A stretch of 22,688 nt of DNA, taken from the IMG/VR virus record IMGVR_UViG_3300036801_000051, positions 1 through 22,688 of that record; one strand, 5' to 3'. Origin of the DNA: a virus. How positions within the stretch are numbered: position 1 is the stretch's first letter; each line of letters opens with the position of its first letter. Below the pieces are notes generated by a model. That model was not told the DNA's origin. It did no database searches and worked only from the letters and a program-made list of their open reading frames with translations. Position numbers and translations under genes: made by a program. Shown one piece after another: positions 22,681 to 22,688 of the stretch.

Positions 22681-22688
22681 GAAGAATA

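Noticed and set aside
1-22688. Phage-type RNA polymerase promoters repeated before late genes
   Set aside because: I compared the longer gaps (2088-2250, 18066-18224, 21931-21992) and saw no shared motif of about 20 bases; sigma70-like signals fit better.
1-22688. CRISPR arrays, insertion sequences, attachment sites
   Set aside because: No regularly spaced identical repeats, transposase-like frames or integrase-adjacent repeats were seen.

Overview
This window is the virion-assembly module of a tailed bacteriophage with a short tail (podovirus, T7/BPP-1-like architecture). It could come from a free phage or from a prophage; nothing here settles which. The DNA is AT-rich, Shine-Dalgarno sites are mostly of the AAGGA/AGGAGG type, and sigma70-like promoters can be read by eye. 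Together with internal virion (ejection) proteins, a T7-type fibre base and one gene with a bacterial signal peptide, this suggests a Gram-negative host. The host itself cannot be named.

Nearly everything is transcribed leftward (minus strand). From right to left: a small Cys-rich protein (22429-22680), the small terminase subunit (21313-21930), an overlapping 44-residue ORF (21225-21359), a small coiled-coil protein (20874-21209), the portal (19224-20870), a Bbp19-like small protein (18899-19222), the scaffold (18225-18899), the major capsid protein (17223-18065), a head decoration or head-fibre candidate (16300-17193), the tail adaptor (15677-16282), the tail nozzle (13111-15663), three ejection proteins (12607-13098, 10102-12603, 6164-10102) and the tail fibre (2457-6149). 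Left of the fibre a second leftward unit starts from its own promoter near 2129-2156. It holds four very small genes (66, 89, 62 and 58 residues) and then the large terminase subunit, which runs off the left edge at base 1.

Only two genes lie on the plus strand, one at each end of the structural block. At 2251-2460 is a 69-residue protein with a signal peptide, which looks like a moron (a gene with its own control that is not part of the virion). At 21993-22463 is a lysozyme/transglycosylase-like protein, divergent from the small terminase gene.

The genes form one pathway. Portal, scaffold and capsid build the procapsid; the two terminase subunits fill it with DNA; adaptor and nozzle form the tail; the ejection proteins are packed inside the head for delivery; the fibre recognises the host. 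The least conventional parts are the small-gene cluster with an in-frame TGA-TTG junction into terL, the capsid mRNA leader with a strong promoter and a hairpin near its 5' end, the two plus-strand genes with their control regions, and the 44-residue ORF overlapping terS.
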